Source: Larimichthys crocea
Taxonomy: Eukaryota; Chordata; Actinopteri; Sciaenidae
Length of the DNA stretch: 64,000 nt
Assembly (NCBI RefSeq): GCF_000972845.2
Contig: NC_040016.1
Location: 3,554,701-3,618,700, forward strand
Direction of reading: 5' to 3'
The notes under the pieces are model-generated. The model searched no databases, was not told where the DNA came from, and saw only the letters and a program-made list of their open reading frames with translations. This document shows, piece by piece, positions 36,201 to 51,118 of this stretch (the stretch's first letter is position 1; the number at the start of each line of letters is the position of its first letter). The position numbers and the translations under genes were made by a program.

Positions 36201-39062
36201 TGTCATAAGTTGGGGGGGTCAGGAATGAGAGTAGGATGGAGGGGGTGGAGGGTTGGTGGGGATAATGGGAGATTGGGAATGCTGAACTCGCGGATGGGGT
36301 GACCACAAGGGAAGCCGACGGACGCCTCAGCAGATGGGGGAGGGTGAGAGTGCTGTGCTTTATATTTTAACAGGGTTATGGGAGCAACTGACTTTTTGAA
36401 GATGTGAGTGAGGAGACTGGTTCATGTGTACAACCGACTTCATGAAACTTGTACATCTTAACAGAACTACCTGACGGTGGAGAGGTCTTGCGAACTTCAC
36501 TGCCCTATTCATGATGATTTACGTCGTGTTAGTCATCTGTTTTTTGGAGTGTATGTCAGCTACTTTCCTCCAAAGGTGACCCTCCTTTAAGCTTCAGGGA
36601 CTTCTTTCGACTACACCTGGTTCTCTGGTTCAACAACTTAACTGTGTTCAGTCTCTGCTGTGGTGCATACAACATGGCAGCCCAACTTTTTTTCCCCCCT
36701 GGAAATAACAGCTAGATAAATGATGCATCTAGTGAGAATCTGCCACACCACGCCCCCTGGCTAACACAGTGAGTTAGCAGAGACAATGAGCGGTAGTACA
36801 TGGGGGAATCGAGCAAAGTCGAATGAATGTACAGAAAGGCTGGTTGAGCAGAGTTAAAATTTTGCCTGATTTAGAGGCAGGAAAAGATCCAACATCTACA
36901 GCCATACTTCTCCATCTGTTTCTCCACCTGCTTGCTGTGCATTAATCACACCTACACATGCACATGGACAGCGCTTTGAACGACCTTTGGACATGCATGG
37001 TCAACACGGACCCACACTGAACTCTCACAATCACAGGCCAAAGCATTCACAGCAAACCTCTCTCGCGTATACTTTAACTCTTGGCCTAAATTCACATGTG
37101 CTTTTATATGCTATCTTATCTGTGTTGATCTTGTATTAATCTGAGTGTGAAGGGCATAAGGGAGTACTTATTCATGCACTGTGCACACAGCAACATGCCC
37201 TCCCATAATACAAAGGGGGGGAAAAAATGAAGCTGCTTGCAAAGTATTTGTAAATTTAATATTCCGATGAGTGTCACCCTCCTAAGTGCATGGCAACAAA
37301 AACTTTACATTCCTATAAAACACATGGCCTGGGGAACACCTTCATGCTTTGTTTACTCCTACAACACTAGGATTTTTACTGGTGTGCCATAGACCACTCA
37401 GTGATTAAAATGGCCATTATGGCCAGACCCCCCACCCCTGCACCAGTGTCTGGCTGACATATGGCAGTGGAGGTAATACAGATAAAGTCCTTTAAACGAG
37501 CCTCCTGAACATAGATAGTAATTTGCGTGAGAGGGCCGCGAATAAACTAATTGAAAAGGCGACAGATGAGAACCATTAAGGGAAAAGCATCGGTTTGGTG
37601 CAATGAGGGGCGCTCCCTTTCAACTCTGAAATGAACCGTGAAACAAAACAAAAATCCAATAGGCTGCGTGCAAAGTATGGCGATGGAGGAAGTGAAAAGT
37701 AATTACCGACAATGTGTTTTTTTGCATGCAGTGAATTTAATTTTGCCACTCCAAATAAGTGTTTATTATATGAGTATTAAATGATGCACTTGTGGAATGT
37801 ATAGATACTCGTAAATAACAGGAGGCTACTACACCACAGCCGCAAGTGCTCATACTCGGTAAATATTAAAATGCAACTTGCACACAGCCCACTCATTTCG
37901 GCCGTTGCACCTCTTATCTACTTGTTTTGTCTCGTCCCCTCTCTTCTCTCAGTCGTCATAAGTGAGCCGTGCTGTGTCTAAAGCCAGTGGGGATTTCCAG
38001 CCTCAGCGTCATGGCAATGAGGAGGCTGGCTCTGATTGGTCCGTGCAGCTGATTTCAGTGTTCTATGCAAATCAGGGATAACACAAGATTGGCATCATGC
38101 AGCCTGGTTCATCAGTCTAACCATCTTTCCGTGTTACCTTCCCACCTACAGAGGGAGTTTCACAGTTATGGCATTTATCGCTCTGCTGTTCAGCTAATAA
38201 TACACTATAGACTCCTGAGCATCAGTGTCATCTTCAAGGGTTGTTTTTCATAGCAGGGAAGAATGAAACACTTCAAGTATCTACCTCAGCCTCAGCCTTT
38301 GTGCAGCAGTGACATGAGAAATATGCAGCATCAGAAACAAATGGACATGTATATCTTTGCAACAGTAAAGAGGAAAAAATCAAAAGACACAATCCTCTAT
38401 TCCTGGATTACACAGCCAGCTCTGGCAGACGAGATACTGGTTAGTGATAAAGGGTGAGGGACTTGGATGAAGCCACAGAGTCTATAATTACTGGTGCTAT
38501 TGATCCCGTGCACATGAAATACTGCTTAGCCTATCCACTGAAGAGATATCAGACTTTTCCTCTGACTGATCAGACAATATCAGTAAAGCAAACGCCACAC
38601 TGACTGGATGGATGGAGGGAGGCTGACTTTGTATCAACTCAGTGCTTGTTATCAGCTTGGGAGGCAAACGGAAAAGTCAATTTCAGGATGTGGAGGGATG
38701 ATATGTGATAAAAACTGATCAACCCACAACATGAGGTTAGCTCCAAGGAGGATGTGAAGTAATCGGCCTGGCTAACTGCACAGCCAATATTGGTCAAACG
38801 GCATGTAGAAACATGCTTGGACCAGGCTGAAATAATAAAGCTTATATAGAAAACCATCCAAAGTGTCTGTTTGTGGCAGCTACACATATTATCAATACAT
38901 GGATCTAAATCTGATCATGCCTGGAGTGAAGACAGTGGTTCACACTGACCTAACCTAAGATATTTCGTTTTCCGTGAGGATGTTTGCAAGAGAAATGACC
39001 ACAACGACGTTCCGTGGGAACTCGACACAATGTGTAAAAGCCAGAATATCATCAAGCGCTCA

Positions 39063-39284
<222 letters not shown>

Positions 39285-42200
39285 TTACTGCATCAAAACA
39301 ACTAAAAATAAGGCTGGCAGGACAGAAGTACATCACGAGCCAATGTGACGCTGTCTTAATTCACAGTGAAGTGTCAAATGGACACGCACTTTGGCTCCCA
39401 TGAAAAGAATAGTCAAGTTTACCGTGCAACCACAGCAAAGCGTGAAGCTCTGTGCGTAGCCGTGAATTGTACACTTGCCATTGTCGCTCAGAGGGGTAGC
39501 TGGCCGCAGGCTATCCCTCTCCAACCAGCCAGGGCTGGCCAAAACTAAGACTGCTAGCGCTACGGCTAGTACTGTGAATCAGCCCTCCCACCGCTACGCC
39601 ATCTGGACCTCAGACACACATTAGGCTACTGAAGGGCAGCGCGGCTGGAAAGTGTCCGTATGTGTGTGTGTGTGTTTCATTCTAAATGTGTGTGGCCATT
39701 TCGGCGAGTGTGTCCACATTACAGCCAGTACTAGGTTTGCAAACACAGCACCAACGGTACGGAAAGAAAAAAAAGAGATGCATGATGTCACGCAAACACA
39801 GAGCGAGTGAGAGAATTTACCTGATGAATATGACAACGTTTGGATCTAAATTTAATAACAATGCAGCTTCAGGCAACAACAAACATCTTATCACGTTCTA
39901 CATTAGTGCATGTCCCGTTATTTATTATCTAGATGATTTATCTTCCATCTTTGCATGGCTGCTGAGACCATTTTTAGTTGTCTTGGGCAAACAACCAGTC
40001 ATAAAAGGCCCTGGATCCTGTTTCCATGGAAACTGTGTGTATGTGCCTGTGTGTGTGCGTGTGTTTAATAAGATGATTGAGATTGTTAGCATAGTACAGA
40101 AGAGCATTCTGCAATGGCTGGCAGAATGATTGTAGGTTCATACGATAAAAATACAATTGAAGCACAACATGTACATCCCACAGACATGATATGACTGCTT
40201 TTTGTTTTAATGCTGAACCGAGGTTTTGTCTGTCATTCACATCAACGTGAGTAAAGACAGTGAAGGAGATGCAAAAATGTAATTGTGGTCACATTGCTAC
40301 TTAGACAGATCAGATCTGGTTTAGAAACTGTCGAGCTCGCGCTGCAATTAAAATGTCAATAGACAACCCCGGTGGAAACCCATCTTCATGAATCGTTTTT
40401 AGAAAAAAAATTATTGACTGCTTTCAATAAACAGTATTGTCTTAAAATTTAATTTAAAATGTACAGTATTGTAGTACTGTATCTTTTGGTATATTTTATT
40501 GTTACAAAGCAAATAGGTTTTATTATACTAATGCTTCTTTTTATGACCCCTGATAATTGAAGTGAATCCAGGTCTACAAACACATTTCATTGTCGTTATA
40601 AGTGACTATAAGTGATTTGATTAACTATAATTGTCTCATAGCTAGCCTAACAGATGATTTGGCCTGGGAGGAAAATGTTGTCTTCCCCTCACCATCTGAG
40701 CTCCTCCGGGCTGAAACTCTGCTCCTGGCCTTGTCCCATCCAGACATATCACTGTGTAGTAATCCTCACAACAGGCCACAACACTCATGCCAACAAGAGA
40801 GCCTTACATGCTCTTGTACACATCCATTACTGGAGAGCAATAGTTGCCCAACCGGAGGACTGTGTCTGAGTTTTGGTTTGATAAATCTGTCATAAAACTC
40901 AAAAAGATCTAACAAAGATGAAGGAAGAGATGAGAGCATTATGGAAAAGTATTAAGGCAGTACAAGCAACAATAGGTCCAGAGTTGTAATACAATCGTAT
41001 CTTATTTTCATCCTGTGTCCCTTCAGAGTATTCATTTATTTCACATCTTCTATGGTCACCATGATGTCCTGCTGATATTTAAGGTGTACTCTGATGATTT
41101 TGTATTGCGCTTTGGAGGACTTGCAACAAAATTTGAAAACAATGGTCAAATTTGGTAAAGCAGAGAACAAGAAAATACATCTGTTATACTCTAGTGTGGG
41201 TAAAACCAAAATTGCACTCAAGAGCGCCCGTCCCTGGTAAACACCCATGCCTATAAAAATCGACATCATCATTGTTTTGTGTCTGAATACTTAAAGTCAC
41301 ACAGTTTTTGGTTGGTAAAAGTTTCTTGCCCCTTACAAATGAGAAAAACTAAATAATTGTACTAGTATGCAGATGATCACTGGTGTGTGTAAGCAACAGC
41401 TCAAGGATCTATTACATCCAGTCCAGTTCCTTAGATTCTGTTCTCCGCCCGTTTTCCCGTCGTGTTTGCCTATCTTGATGAAAAACAACAATGTTGTAAT
41501 GAAAATGAGCAGAAATCCATCAGTGCCAATGTGAATGACGAGGCCCTGAAGTACTGCCGCATTGATAAATGAGGGGAAAGTAATCACTTAAGGACGTGTC
41601 GATTCAGTAGATAGCACTATCTGTCCTTCCGCTGTTTTGGGGCTCTTTGCAGTCATGAGGTGCTGACATGGAATATCAGGATTTCTACTGATCAGCATCC
41701 GGTGTCAGAATATTGGTTTAATAACAGGATTAAAGAGAAAAATCTGAACTGATGTCCAGTACTGACATGGACCAGGTCGGAAACAACATCTAACATTAAA
41801 GGATAATTGACTTGGACATAATAGGATGCTATTTGTCCAATGTGACAGACTGTAGATTATTTAAACCATTCTGTCTTTAGGTCATCCAGAACAGACAGTT
41901 TAAGTATGTAGCCACTTTTCTGCCTGCACACTATCATGTTCAGATTTTTGTCCTCAGTGCCCTCACAAGGAGTGGATGGTAACTGACCACTAGCTTTTCA
42001 TTGGCCTGTGCTAAGGTGTTGGCTGGGACCAAAGTATGCATGGGGTCTGGGAGTTAACTCAAACTCATGCGGCTAACCAACATAATATGTTGTTTCTGGT
42101 CTGAGGTCAAATACCTTTCCACCACATTTCCTTTCTCTTTTCTCTTTTCTGTCTATTAGTTAAAATAACAGCTGACTACTTTAAAACCACTCTCCTTAAG

Positions 42201-42887
42201 TGCATCCACAATGTGTGGATTTCACTCTTTTGGTTGGCTCGGTTGGGTCGAGGACGGTCCAACTGTAGCGCAAATAAGTCGACTGTGTTATCTTAGAGAT
42301 CAATATTCTGGTGTGCTTCACCAGCAATCTGTCAATCATCTTATGTGCAAGAAGGTCAAGAAGATTAGAGCTCACTTCCATTTAAGCCTTCGAGGCAGCT
42401 ACCATGTATGTTAACACTGTAAGCCCATTAACTACTTCTGTGGCACCTGGGACAAAGAAATGCTGGCAAATAAAAGGCACTGTACTGATCTTGAAGACTT
42501 GGTTGTAACTGGATTAGACCAACTCAATACATGTTATTGCTTGCTTTATTATTCACAACGGTTAGTATATTTTTGACGCAGCACCGATGACCAACTCCAG
42601 ATGGCTGGTCGGGTTTGTAGCGCATTGTTTAATTGATGAATTATCTGAACTAAAGTCCACTCATAGGTAACAAATAGCGAGCAGGCAGGCAACCAGGCTG
42701 GGTTAGGAGAACATTTGGCCCAGCAACCTCCCGCCCAAATCCCTCTGCAAACACGTAATTTGAAAAGACATATCCTTCAAACACAGCCCACCTGTTATAG
42801 ATTTTCCATAAGCCCCCTAAAACAAGCAAGGTTTTGAGAAGGAGACATGCAATCCATGACAGAAGGGAAGTGGGGGAGAAGTGGTTT

Positions 42888-42891
<4 letters not shown>

Positions 42892-42928
<37 letters not shown>
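42892..42928. repeat. (GA)n microsatellite
   Basis: About eighteen GA units. Confidence 0.95.
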
Positions 42929-42931
<3 letters not shown>

Positions 42932-43669
42932 CACAAAAAGACAACATCAGAGTCAGCCAGACAAAACATCAAAAGAGTTTTAGACACAGCTGAAATGTGA
43001 AAAGCTCCACTACTTTCCAGGCATCTCCCCTGCACCCCTCAGCTCTGATCAGCCAGCCAAGGCCCTGCTCAGACATGCAGTGCCAGACATGGCACCAGCG
43101 AGGCCCTCCGCTGGCAATTGACATCTGTATTCACAGCATGGAAAAACCAAACTTCACAGAAACTCGATCCTCCTGCTCGTAGTGGGAAAGGAAAGGTTTG
43201 ACCGGTTTCTGCTGATTTGGAAATGGCAAGGGTCTCAGAGTAGTACAGGCCCTTCACGCTCCACATGAGCAGTGTCATTACATAGTGGAGAGCCCCAGTA
43301 ACTCGCTTGATATTCAAAACCTACGACTACAATTAAGCTACATAAATGTCTTTGTATGACCTGACTGCCATTCCTGAAATGAATCTTACTTGTGTTGAAG
43401 TAGTAGCCGAGGTTGTTGATTCAAGACCTGGGCTGAGGCCAAAATCCAAACTTACTTACACTTGATTACTTTTACTGGAAGAAGCTCTGTAATGGAACTT
43501 TTATATGCTGTATGTGCAACTCCTGATGGAACATTCACAGACCATATGTGTTTTCCTCAAATGACTATTTAGAATATGCAAAGTCTTAGGCTATGATTTA
43601 CATTTCTTACTTTTGCACACAGGACCAAAATGTCAATGCAATTAAAAGTGTTATTTATCATTTTAAGCC

Positions 43670-44660
43670 TTGCTAACGCCATGGATGGCAAACGCTCAAA
43701 GGATGGCATTTTTAGTCAGTTGGTCCATTTGTCTGTCTCTGTGGTCCACGTCATATTCATGTTCATGGCCCCCAGAGGATGAAACTTAATAACTTTGGTG
43801 ATCCCCTGTTTTTTATCCTAGTACCACCATGAGAATATTTTTGGTTTAGTGACTACTACAACTATTGGATGGATTGTCAATTTGGTACAGACATTCATGG
43901 TTCCCAGAAGATGAGTCCTGGTGACTTTAATGATTAGCTAAGCTTTTGTCTTGTGTCGCCAGCAGGTAAAAAAACATCACTTATTAGAGCTGCAAATCAA
44001 TATTCTAAATTCTAATATTAAATCAAACTGTAAAAAACAAACAACAACAAAAACACCCAGACACTTCATTGTGTGGGCCTAAACTGCTGCACTAAGTGCT
44101 CTGCATGATGGACAGTAGTCACACAATGTCACTTTCATTGATTGAAAATGAAATGTAGGTCAAGTTGAAACAGGCAAATAATTCAACAGCCATGTGGTAA
44201 TAATTGCAGAGTTTACAACCCGACTCAGTCACAGAGTGATTTTCAATCCCTGTGTGGAAATAAGTCAGTCGCACCAAATCATAACAGGAGCTACATCTGA
44301 TCAGCCCGCATGGCTTACCCAGGGCTGGATAACCACAACAGCTAACAATTTAGTTTCCATTGTGCAGAGCCGCACTTCCAATTCAAGTCTCACATCCAGC
44401 ACAGCAGTCTACACGCATATTTGGTTAATAACCAAAACAAATTCATAACTAAGTCATTCCCACCGGCCTTAACTGTAGTTTATGTTTATTGTTAGCATAT
44501 GTTAGCATTCTAATACAAGATGTAAACACGGTTAACATGCCTGCTATTAATCAGATCAGTCATTCTGCCTGTTTTATTGTGCTACCTTTACCATTTAGCT
44601 CAAACCACTAGTGCCAAAGTAAAGCTTCAGAGCCACGAGCATGGCTGAATATTCTTATTG
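43670..44660 (-). repeat. interspersed fish repeat, interrupted copy
   Basis: The plus strand contains TTCATGGCCCCCAGAGGATG, ACTTTGGTGATCCCCTG, ATTGGATGGATTGTCAATTT and GGTACAGACATTCATGG at 43750-43910, then TGTTAGCATATGTTAGCATT and TTTAGCTCAAACCACTAGTG at 44480-44615. I recall these phrases together in one widespread percomorph repeat. About 450 unrelated bases lie between the two parts. Class not known to me. A copy in the opposite sense is at 57040-57480. Confidence 0.55.
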
Positions 44661-45787
44661 TTGTTTAACTGTATTTAAGACAGCCGGAAAAAAAAAGTGT
44701 GCATATTTAAGTTTGTAGCTAACACTGGGGACTATGGTGTGTACTAGATTCTATTAACAGGTATCATAAATTACAATGCATGGCCTGCCCAGAAATAACT
44801 AACAATATTTGAAAGGGTCTTCATGCAAAAAAAATGTCTTAACTTCAATCAGCACACTGGGCAATGGGTAGATGCAGTCACCCCCTTAACACAAAGCACC
44901 AGTCTAAGTGACAAAGCAGAAAACACAGTCATATGCCATGGTGCCAGCCTGTTTTACACTTGGCCAAGTCAGATTTGGCAGCGCCAACATGTTTGGCTGG
45001 GCACTGAGTGTTGTATCGATGTAGAATACACAAACAGTCTGGCATACAAGGTAACAAACACTTTTTTTTTTCCTTTCCTCTCTTCAATTGTCTTTTTAAC
45101 ATCAAGGGACATGTTGCCAGGCACAGGCTATGATTAGATGTGAAGCCTTCCTTCAGTGGGCTGTTTATTGTTAAATTTAGTTTCACCAAAGTGGGACATT
45201 GTAAAGAAGTGGGCTTTAAAGTCAACTGGATCTGTGCCATTCAAAGCTGACCTACTACAAGCTAAATTTAACTATGACACATACACAGACTCACCAAAGT
45301 CATGTCTTAAGTAATCAACTCTTAAGTGAGCAGTCCATGGCTCTAATTAATCAGTTAATCAGGGCTAATCACCATTTAAATGAATCAACCAGGAGCTATC
45401 TACAGTTAACATTTTCATCATGACTGATCACAGCTTAACCATATGCCATGATGATTAGCGGCATGCAGAGAAGTCAAGGAGAGCTCAGTCTGACCCTTGA
45501 TCAGATTATGGATCTTATTCCCTGTCCAGCTTGTTAAGTTCAGGTCCAGGTGTTTACTGGACATTAAACCACCATAGTTGGATCTATCAACAACGGCAAA
45601 GTTTATTGATGATGCATGCTGCAGCCAGCTGACAGTGATTCTAGAGAAAATGCAAATGCCAAGAATATTTTCCTCTCAAGCTTAAGTAAAGCAGTTGACA
45701 AAACAGCACTATAATCAGTAGCTCTTTGAATAAAGAGTTTAAGTCCCACTGCAGAGATGTGGCCTTTCATATTCATAGACCAGACAG

Positions 45788-45791
45788 GTGT

Positions 45792-45852
<61 letters not shown>
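45788..45852. repeat. (GT)n microsatellite, 65 bp
   Basis: The longest GT run of the window, with one TA interruption near its start. Confidence 0.97.
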
Positions 45853-45854
<2 letters not shown>

Positions 45855-48800
45855 CATCACTGTCTCTGAGCTCAACACTACCCCCTATGTTCCTCTATTA
45901 GATGTGGCTTGCATCACAGCAATGGCCAGGCTCTGTATCCATAGCAACAGCTGCCAGATGAGTACAGACTGTGGTAAAGGCGGCGATAGTTACAGCGAGC
46001 CATAGTCTGCTGCCCCCATCTGGACAAAGAGCATATTACAAAAATAATGGAGAGATCTCACAGATAGAAACAGATGATGGGCAGCACGGGAAGGACCACA
46101 GGTTAACACTATGTTTCGAATCTATGAGGTGATGCATGCAACAATGACTATAGACAATAATTGAAATGTAACATAATCAGAGACATTAAACCACAGAAAC
46201 AACTAGGCTACATGGTGCTAACAAAGCAGGTCACATTAACGAGTTAATAATCCTGATACACTGGATACTAACACCAAAAAAAAAACAACAAAAAAAAACG
46301 TTGTGTGCTTGAATCCAAAGTAAACAAAAGCTTGGAGGAGAGGAAGGAAGCTAAATCCAATTCTTATAATAAAGGTAATTCCATGGTATAATAACTCCTT
46401 CTCAATGTTGTGACAGCTCAAAATGTAATCAAAATGTATGCAGGGTATACAGCGTTCTGAGATCTGGTTTTATGTGAGGATTTCGCTGTGCATCTGTGCA
46501 TGAAGCAGAGGATTTCTTGTGGCCTCACATAAACTAATATTGTTCCAGCCGTCATGCAGAATAAATATGCTAGCGGCTGCAATATAGATACTTTGGTTTG
46601 TTTTCCCAGGTCCCTTGTGGCAGGTACAAGCAGCTTTCCAATCAATGTATCAAGTGTTGAAGCTCTAAATTGAGGAAGAAATGCACTCAGGCACTGAAAT
46701 ACTGCATCTAGATATGGCTTTAAAAATGACTTTCAAAATCATCCATTTTCTCTGTGGAAAATCTATTGCAACCAGCGATGTTGTTTACCCCCAGAGAGCA
46801 AACGATAATTCCTCACACTGGGAGTTGAGGCTGTGGCACAAGTCACAGAACCTTGTCAGTACAGCTGTGAAACAACAAAAACTAATTCCTATCCTTTGAC
46901 ATGTGCTCCTTGTTGAGTCGAGACAGACAAACAGCAGATCCAACATGGTCAAAGTTGAATCTCTGACGTGTTTTCAATCCTGTCTATATGGTTGTTTGTC
47001 CTGGAGCTGCTTGCCTGTTTACTATGTTCCAGATTGCTTTCATTGATCGGTGTCCTCCACGTGGGGAAAAGAAATCCTCAGAGGATTCATTTCAGCATGT
47101 AGAGCGGAGCAAAAACGCTGCAGCAGAGCCGTCAATTTCCCCCGCTGCATTCTGACAGCGGATTGAATGGAGCGCATACACATGACTTCTTAAGACTCCG
47201 ACCATACGTGTGTGTGTGTGCAGTCGAACTGAGCATTCACATGTATTGAGAGGATCCAACGTCGACTGACCCACAGGACGGATTCACTGTTGTCTTGTAT
47301 TGCAATAGATGTGATTTTCAACAGAAAAGTACAAACCAGCCACAATGGAATCATTTCCCCCCCAGCTCAAACCTCTTCACACGACACGACAAAGTGACCC
47401 CTGTTAACACAAGCTACTAAATTCGGGGCCTCCTTGATGCAAACAGGCCTGAGATTTGCTCAACTAACAATGTGAATATTGACTGACTGATGCATGAGCC
47501 AGTGGGACATGAGTATTTTGGAGGTAATTACTTCTCCATCATGGCTTCTCCTCAATGACAGGCGGCATTTTAAGACCAATGGGAGTATTAGTCTCCTGTG
47601 ACAGGCCAGCTGATTGGCTCCCAGATTTAAAACAGGTCCCTCCGGGCTAAGAAGGCAGATCAGCACTTTTACACAAAGAAAGATGGTGAACATTAGTATG
47701 GGAGTGTTAAAAAAAAAGAAAAAAAAGAATAAGAATGAGAAAGAGAATGATCAACGGACCCGTGGAGGATAGTAAAAATTGTAAAGTCAAGAAATTATGA
47801 GGGAAGGACTTGGGGAAGGGAAGGGAAGGTTGATATGACCAAAAAAATGTTTACAGTCAGCGAGAAAATGTGACGGTCAAAGGCGTCAGTGTGTGTACAG
47901 GTGAGACATCTACACACTGATAAGACAATCCTGGGACAGTGCAAACTTAAACCTTCACACACTTCAGCTGCCATTTAGCAGGATGCTGTTCATGTTCAAA
48001 TACAACAAAAGAGGCATGTGTAAGCAAAAAGAAAAGCCAGTCGACCATAAATAAAAGCACCAAGGCAGCGTTCCCCCATAAATTTGATTAAAGCATGAAA
48101 TGCATTTAGAAAATGGAGGAATTCTCTGTTTGATTTAATACTCTTAGTAGTGTATGATTAAAACACTGTGAACATGACGTTCACGAGAAAGAAACTAACA
48201 GGATACAGCATTTTCCTTAAAATATGATCAATTATATACAAACCTGTGCAACAAAAACTGCTTTTGTATGGACAAACTGTTTATTCTAAACCATTAGAAC
48301 TAAAGTTGGTGGGAATGTGTAATTAACAAAAAGGTTCAAATGAAAGCATCAGAGGCGAGATATCCTGACTTTTAGTCTCTGTTATGGGTCAGGCTCCAAA
48401 AATGCAGCCTCCTACATTTCCCATAACGCAACTTAATGTCATCTTTCATTAGACTCCCCAACTAATAAATGCCCATTTCTGTCAAACCAAACTCACACAA
48501 AATACATGATTCATTAATCTGCAGTCAGTATTATGTAATTGAAATACAGAAACAACAACGAAGCCACAGCAGTCTGTTTACAGAGAGCAAATATGTCACA
48601 CTAAAACAAAAAATGGAAAAACTATCAGCAAAGTACTACCAAAGCTACAAATATATATACAAACATAGTACTTATCAGAGAATAAAAATACTGAATTAAA
48701 GGTTTATCAGGTCTTTACAGTGTATGTATTAACATAATGTCGTCTGGCCTCTCTCCACTACTATTCCATTTCCCAGGAAGATAAATGAGCAACTCCTGGG

Positions 48801-49352
48801 GTGTAATCAGAGGCAGTGTGCTAAGTCACCCCAGGCCCACAGTGGGTAACCACTGTACTGACAGACCAACCACTGGTCACAGATGGGGAGGGAGGGCAGC
48901 AAAGGGTAAGGTGCGGAGGAATCACATAAACAACAGGACAAAAGATGGAGGAATTCAAGTTAGAGGAGATGTGAATGTTAAAAGTGAGGGTGTGTATGAA
49001 GAGAGAGAGCAAAGACGTGGAAACAGACGGCCGTAAAAAAAAAAAAAGAAACATTAAAGAGAAAAGACAAGTCAGAGGCCGACGTCATCGGGGGGGGTTT
49101 CTTGTAAGTGAATTCATATTCGAGACAGACCCGGAGCGAGGCACATTCCTCCTGTCTGTCTACAACTGTACAACCAGCTGTTGGGACTCCGTGTCTTCAT
49201 CATACATTTCCTGACTTCTAATTGGCCACATGGGGAAGACTCAGTTGTTCTCTATGATTAACCAGGGCAAGCTCATTAACTCTGCCACCAGGGGGCATAT
49301 GTCAGTCAGGATCATTAAGTGTGAGGGACAGCAGACAGCATGTAAGGGGGGG

Positions 49353-49392
49353 GTGTGTGTGTGCGTGCGCGCGCGTGTGTGAGTGTGTGTGC
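49353..49392. repeat. alternating GT/GC tract, Z-DNA candidate
   Basis: Twenty-eight bases of strict purine-pyrimidine alternation with a GCGCGCGCG core, followed by more GT. GC/GT alternation of this kind favours left-handed DNA under supercoiling. Confidence 0.85.
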
Positions 49393-51070
49393 TGATTACC
49401 AGGTGAATTTACCGATGTCAGTGTGTGAGACCTTTCATTGTAGGTGTGTGTGTAGCTGCCTTGTTAGGTTCATCTCAGCTGATCTGAGCAAAGATCAAGG
49501 TAACCAGCTGGCTTCACAGAGAAAGAGAAACATTATTGAAACTTTAGTGCACATAAAAAGTTGTACTTTCCAGCTGCTCATTTTATCCTCTTCATTCAAT
49601 TTATTCTCTAAAATATCATCAAACTTTAAGGCTAATCACAATATCTTAGAGCATAAAATATTATCTTCACATTACCAGTTTTATCTGACAAACAATGCAA
49701 ATATTCTATTTAAAATAATGTTAAAATTTGAGTCGCAGTGATTGTTTGGTATTTTTGATTTGTTGTCCTACTAGTCATGTCAGCGTTACAGACAGACAGA
49801 TTATTGCTGATATTGTTGAAAATATTGAAACTGCTATATAAAACACCTGACAGATAGTTGTATCTACCTAATAACATATCTTGCGCTCATTATGAGTACA
49901 TTACGGCAACAATTACCTAATAGGTAACGGTTATTTTCTCTGACCAACACTTAAAAAAAGAAAAATGATCCTATTAAACAGAAAATCTGAAAGTCAGAAG
50001 TGTTTGCCGTTTTTCTTGAAAAATAGCTCAAACAATGAATCAATTACCAAAATGTTGCTGGTCATTTTTTGTGTTCGCTGAGTCATTGTTTAATGAATAG
50101 TTTGTTTCAGCTCTAGGTTACATTATGAAAATTTAAATCTGGTTGAAAATGTGGCTCGTGTTAGTTGAAGTTTTTCCGTGCTGACCTGTGATCTCAGCCT
50201 TGAGGTATACACATATGACTACTTTATATTCCCGTAATGTCCTCTCGTTTTTATCCCAAGGTCTGCAGTCTGCTTCTCTTTTTTCTCTCTCTCATCCTTT
50301 TCCTTTGCCTCTCCCCTTCTTACGTAATTACTCAACCCCTCTTCTATCCTTAAAATCCTTAGTTCCTTCCCTCAGCCACACCCTCTGCAAATATCCACCT
50401 CTAGACATCTTCCACGATCCATCCATCTCCCTCATGCCTGGAGAGAACATGACTGACCCACTTTCCTGCTCTCGTCACCCTGTCACACTGCTGACTCAAG
50501 ACACGCTCAAGATGTTGTGTGAATGTACAAACACACACATACAGCCTCGCTAATGCGGATGAATACATTTGGCAACACATGGACATAAAAGGGACGCTCA
50601 AACGCACCACATCTGCTCACTGATCTAATTTTAGAAACAGGATGGGAACACACGCACGTATGAAGAAACAAGCATAAATAGAGACAGAGGGAAGAAAACT
50701 CTTAAAAAGGTGCATCTATACATCATATCTGCCACACAAAAATAAACACATAGTGCAAAACTCATTTCCAAATTGGTCCATCACTGTCAGCATGTGGTTT
50801 ACTTTGATTTAAAATCTTTGATCATCAGCAATAATGTTCACACACCAGGTTTTTTTGCTCTTGACACAGAATAACTGATCAGAAAAAGAAAGCATAAAGC
50901 AAAACTCACACACATATTCAAAACTGTGTGTGTTTCAGGGTTGTGGGCTAATAGGGCAGCAGTCACTGCTGGTTACGTCTACAGGACTTCGTTTCTGGGT
51001 CAGCATCAGGCAACGCTCAGCCAGCGCTGCATCCCTTAACAGCTGACTCCAGGCCAGATATGGTGGCAGG

Positions 51071-51115
<45 letters not shown>
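51071..51115. repeat. (CA)n microsatellite
   Basis: About twenty-two CA units with one CG near the start. Confidence 0.96.
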
Positions 51116-51118
<3 letters not shown>

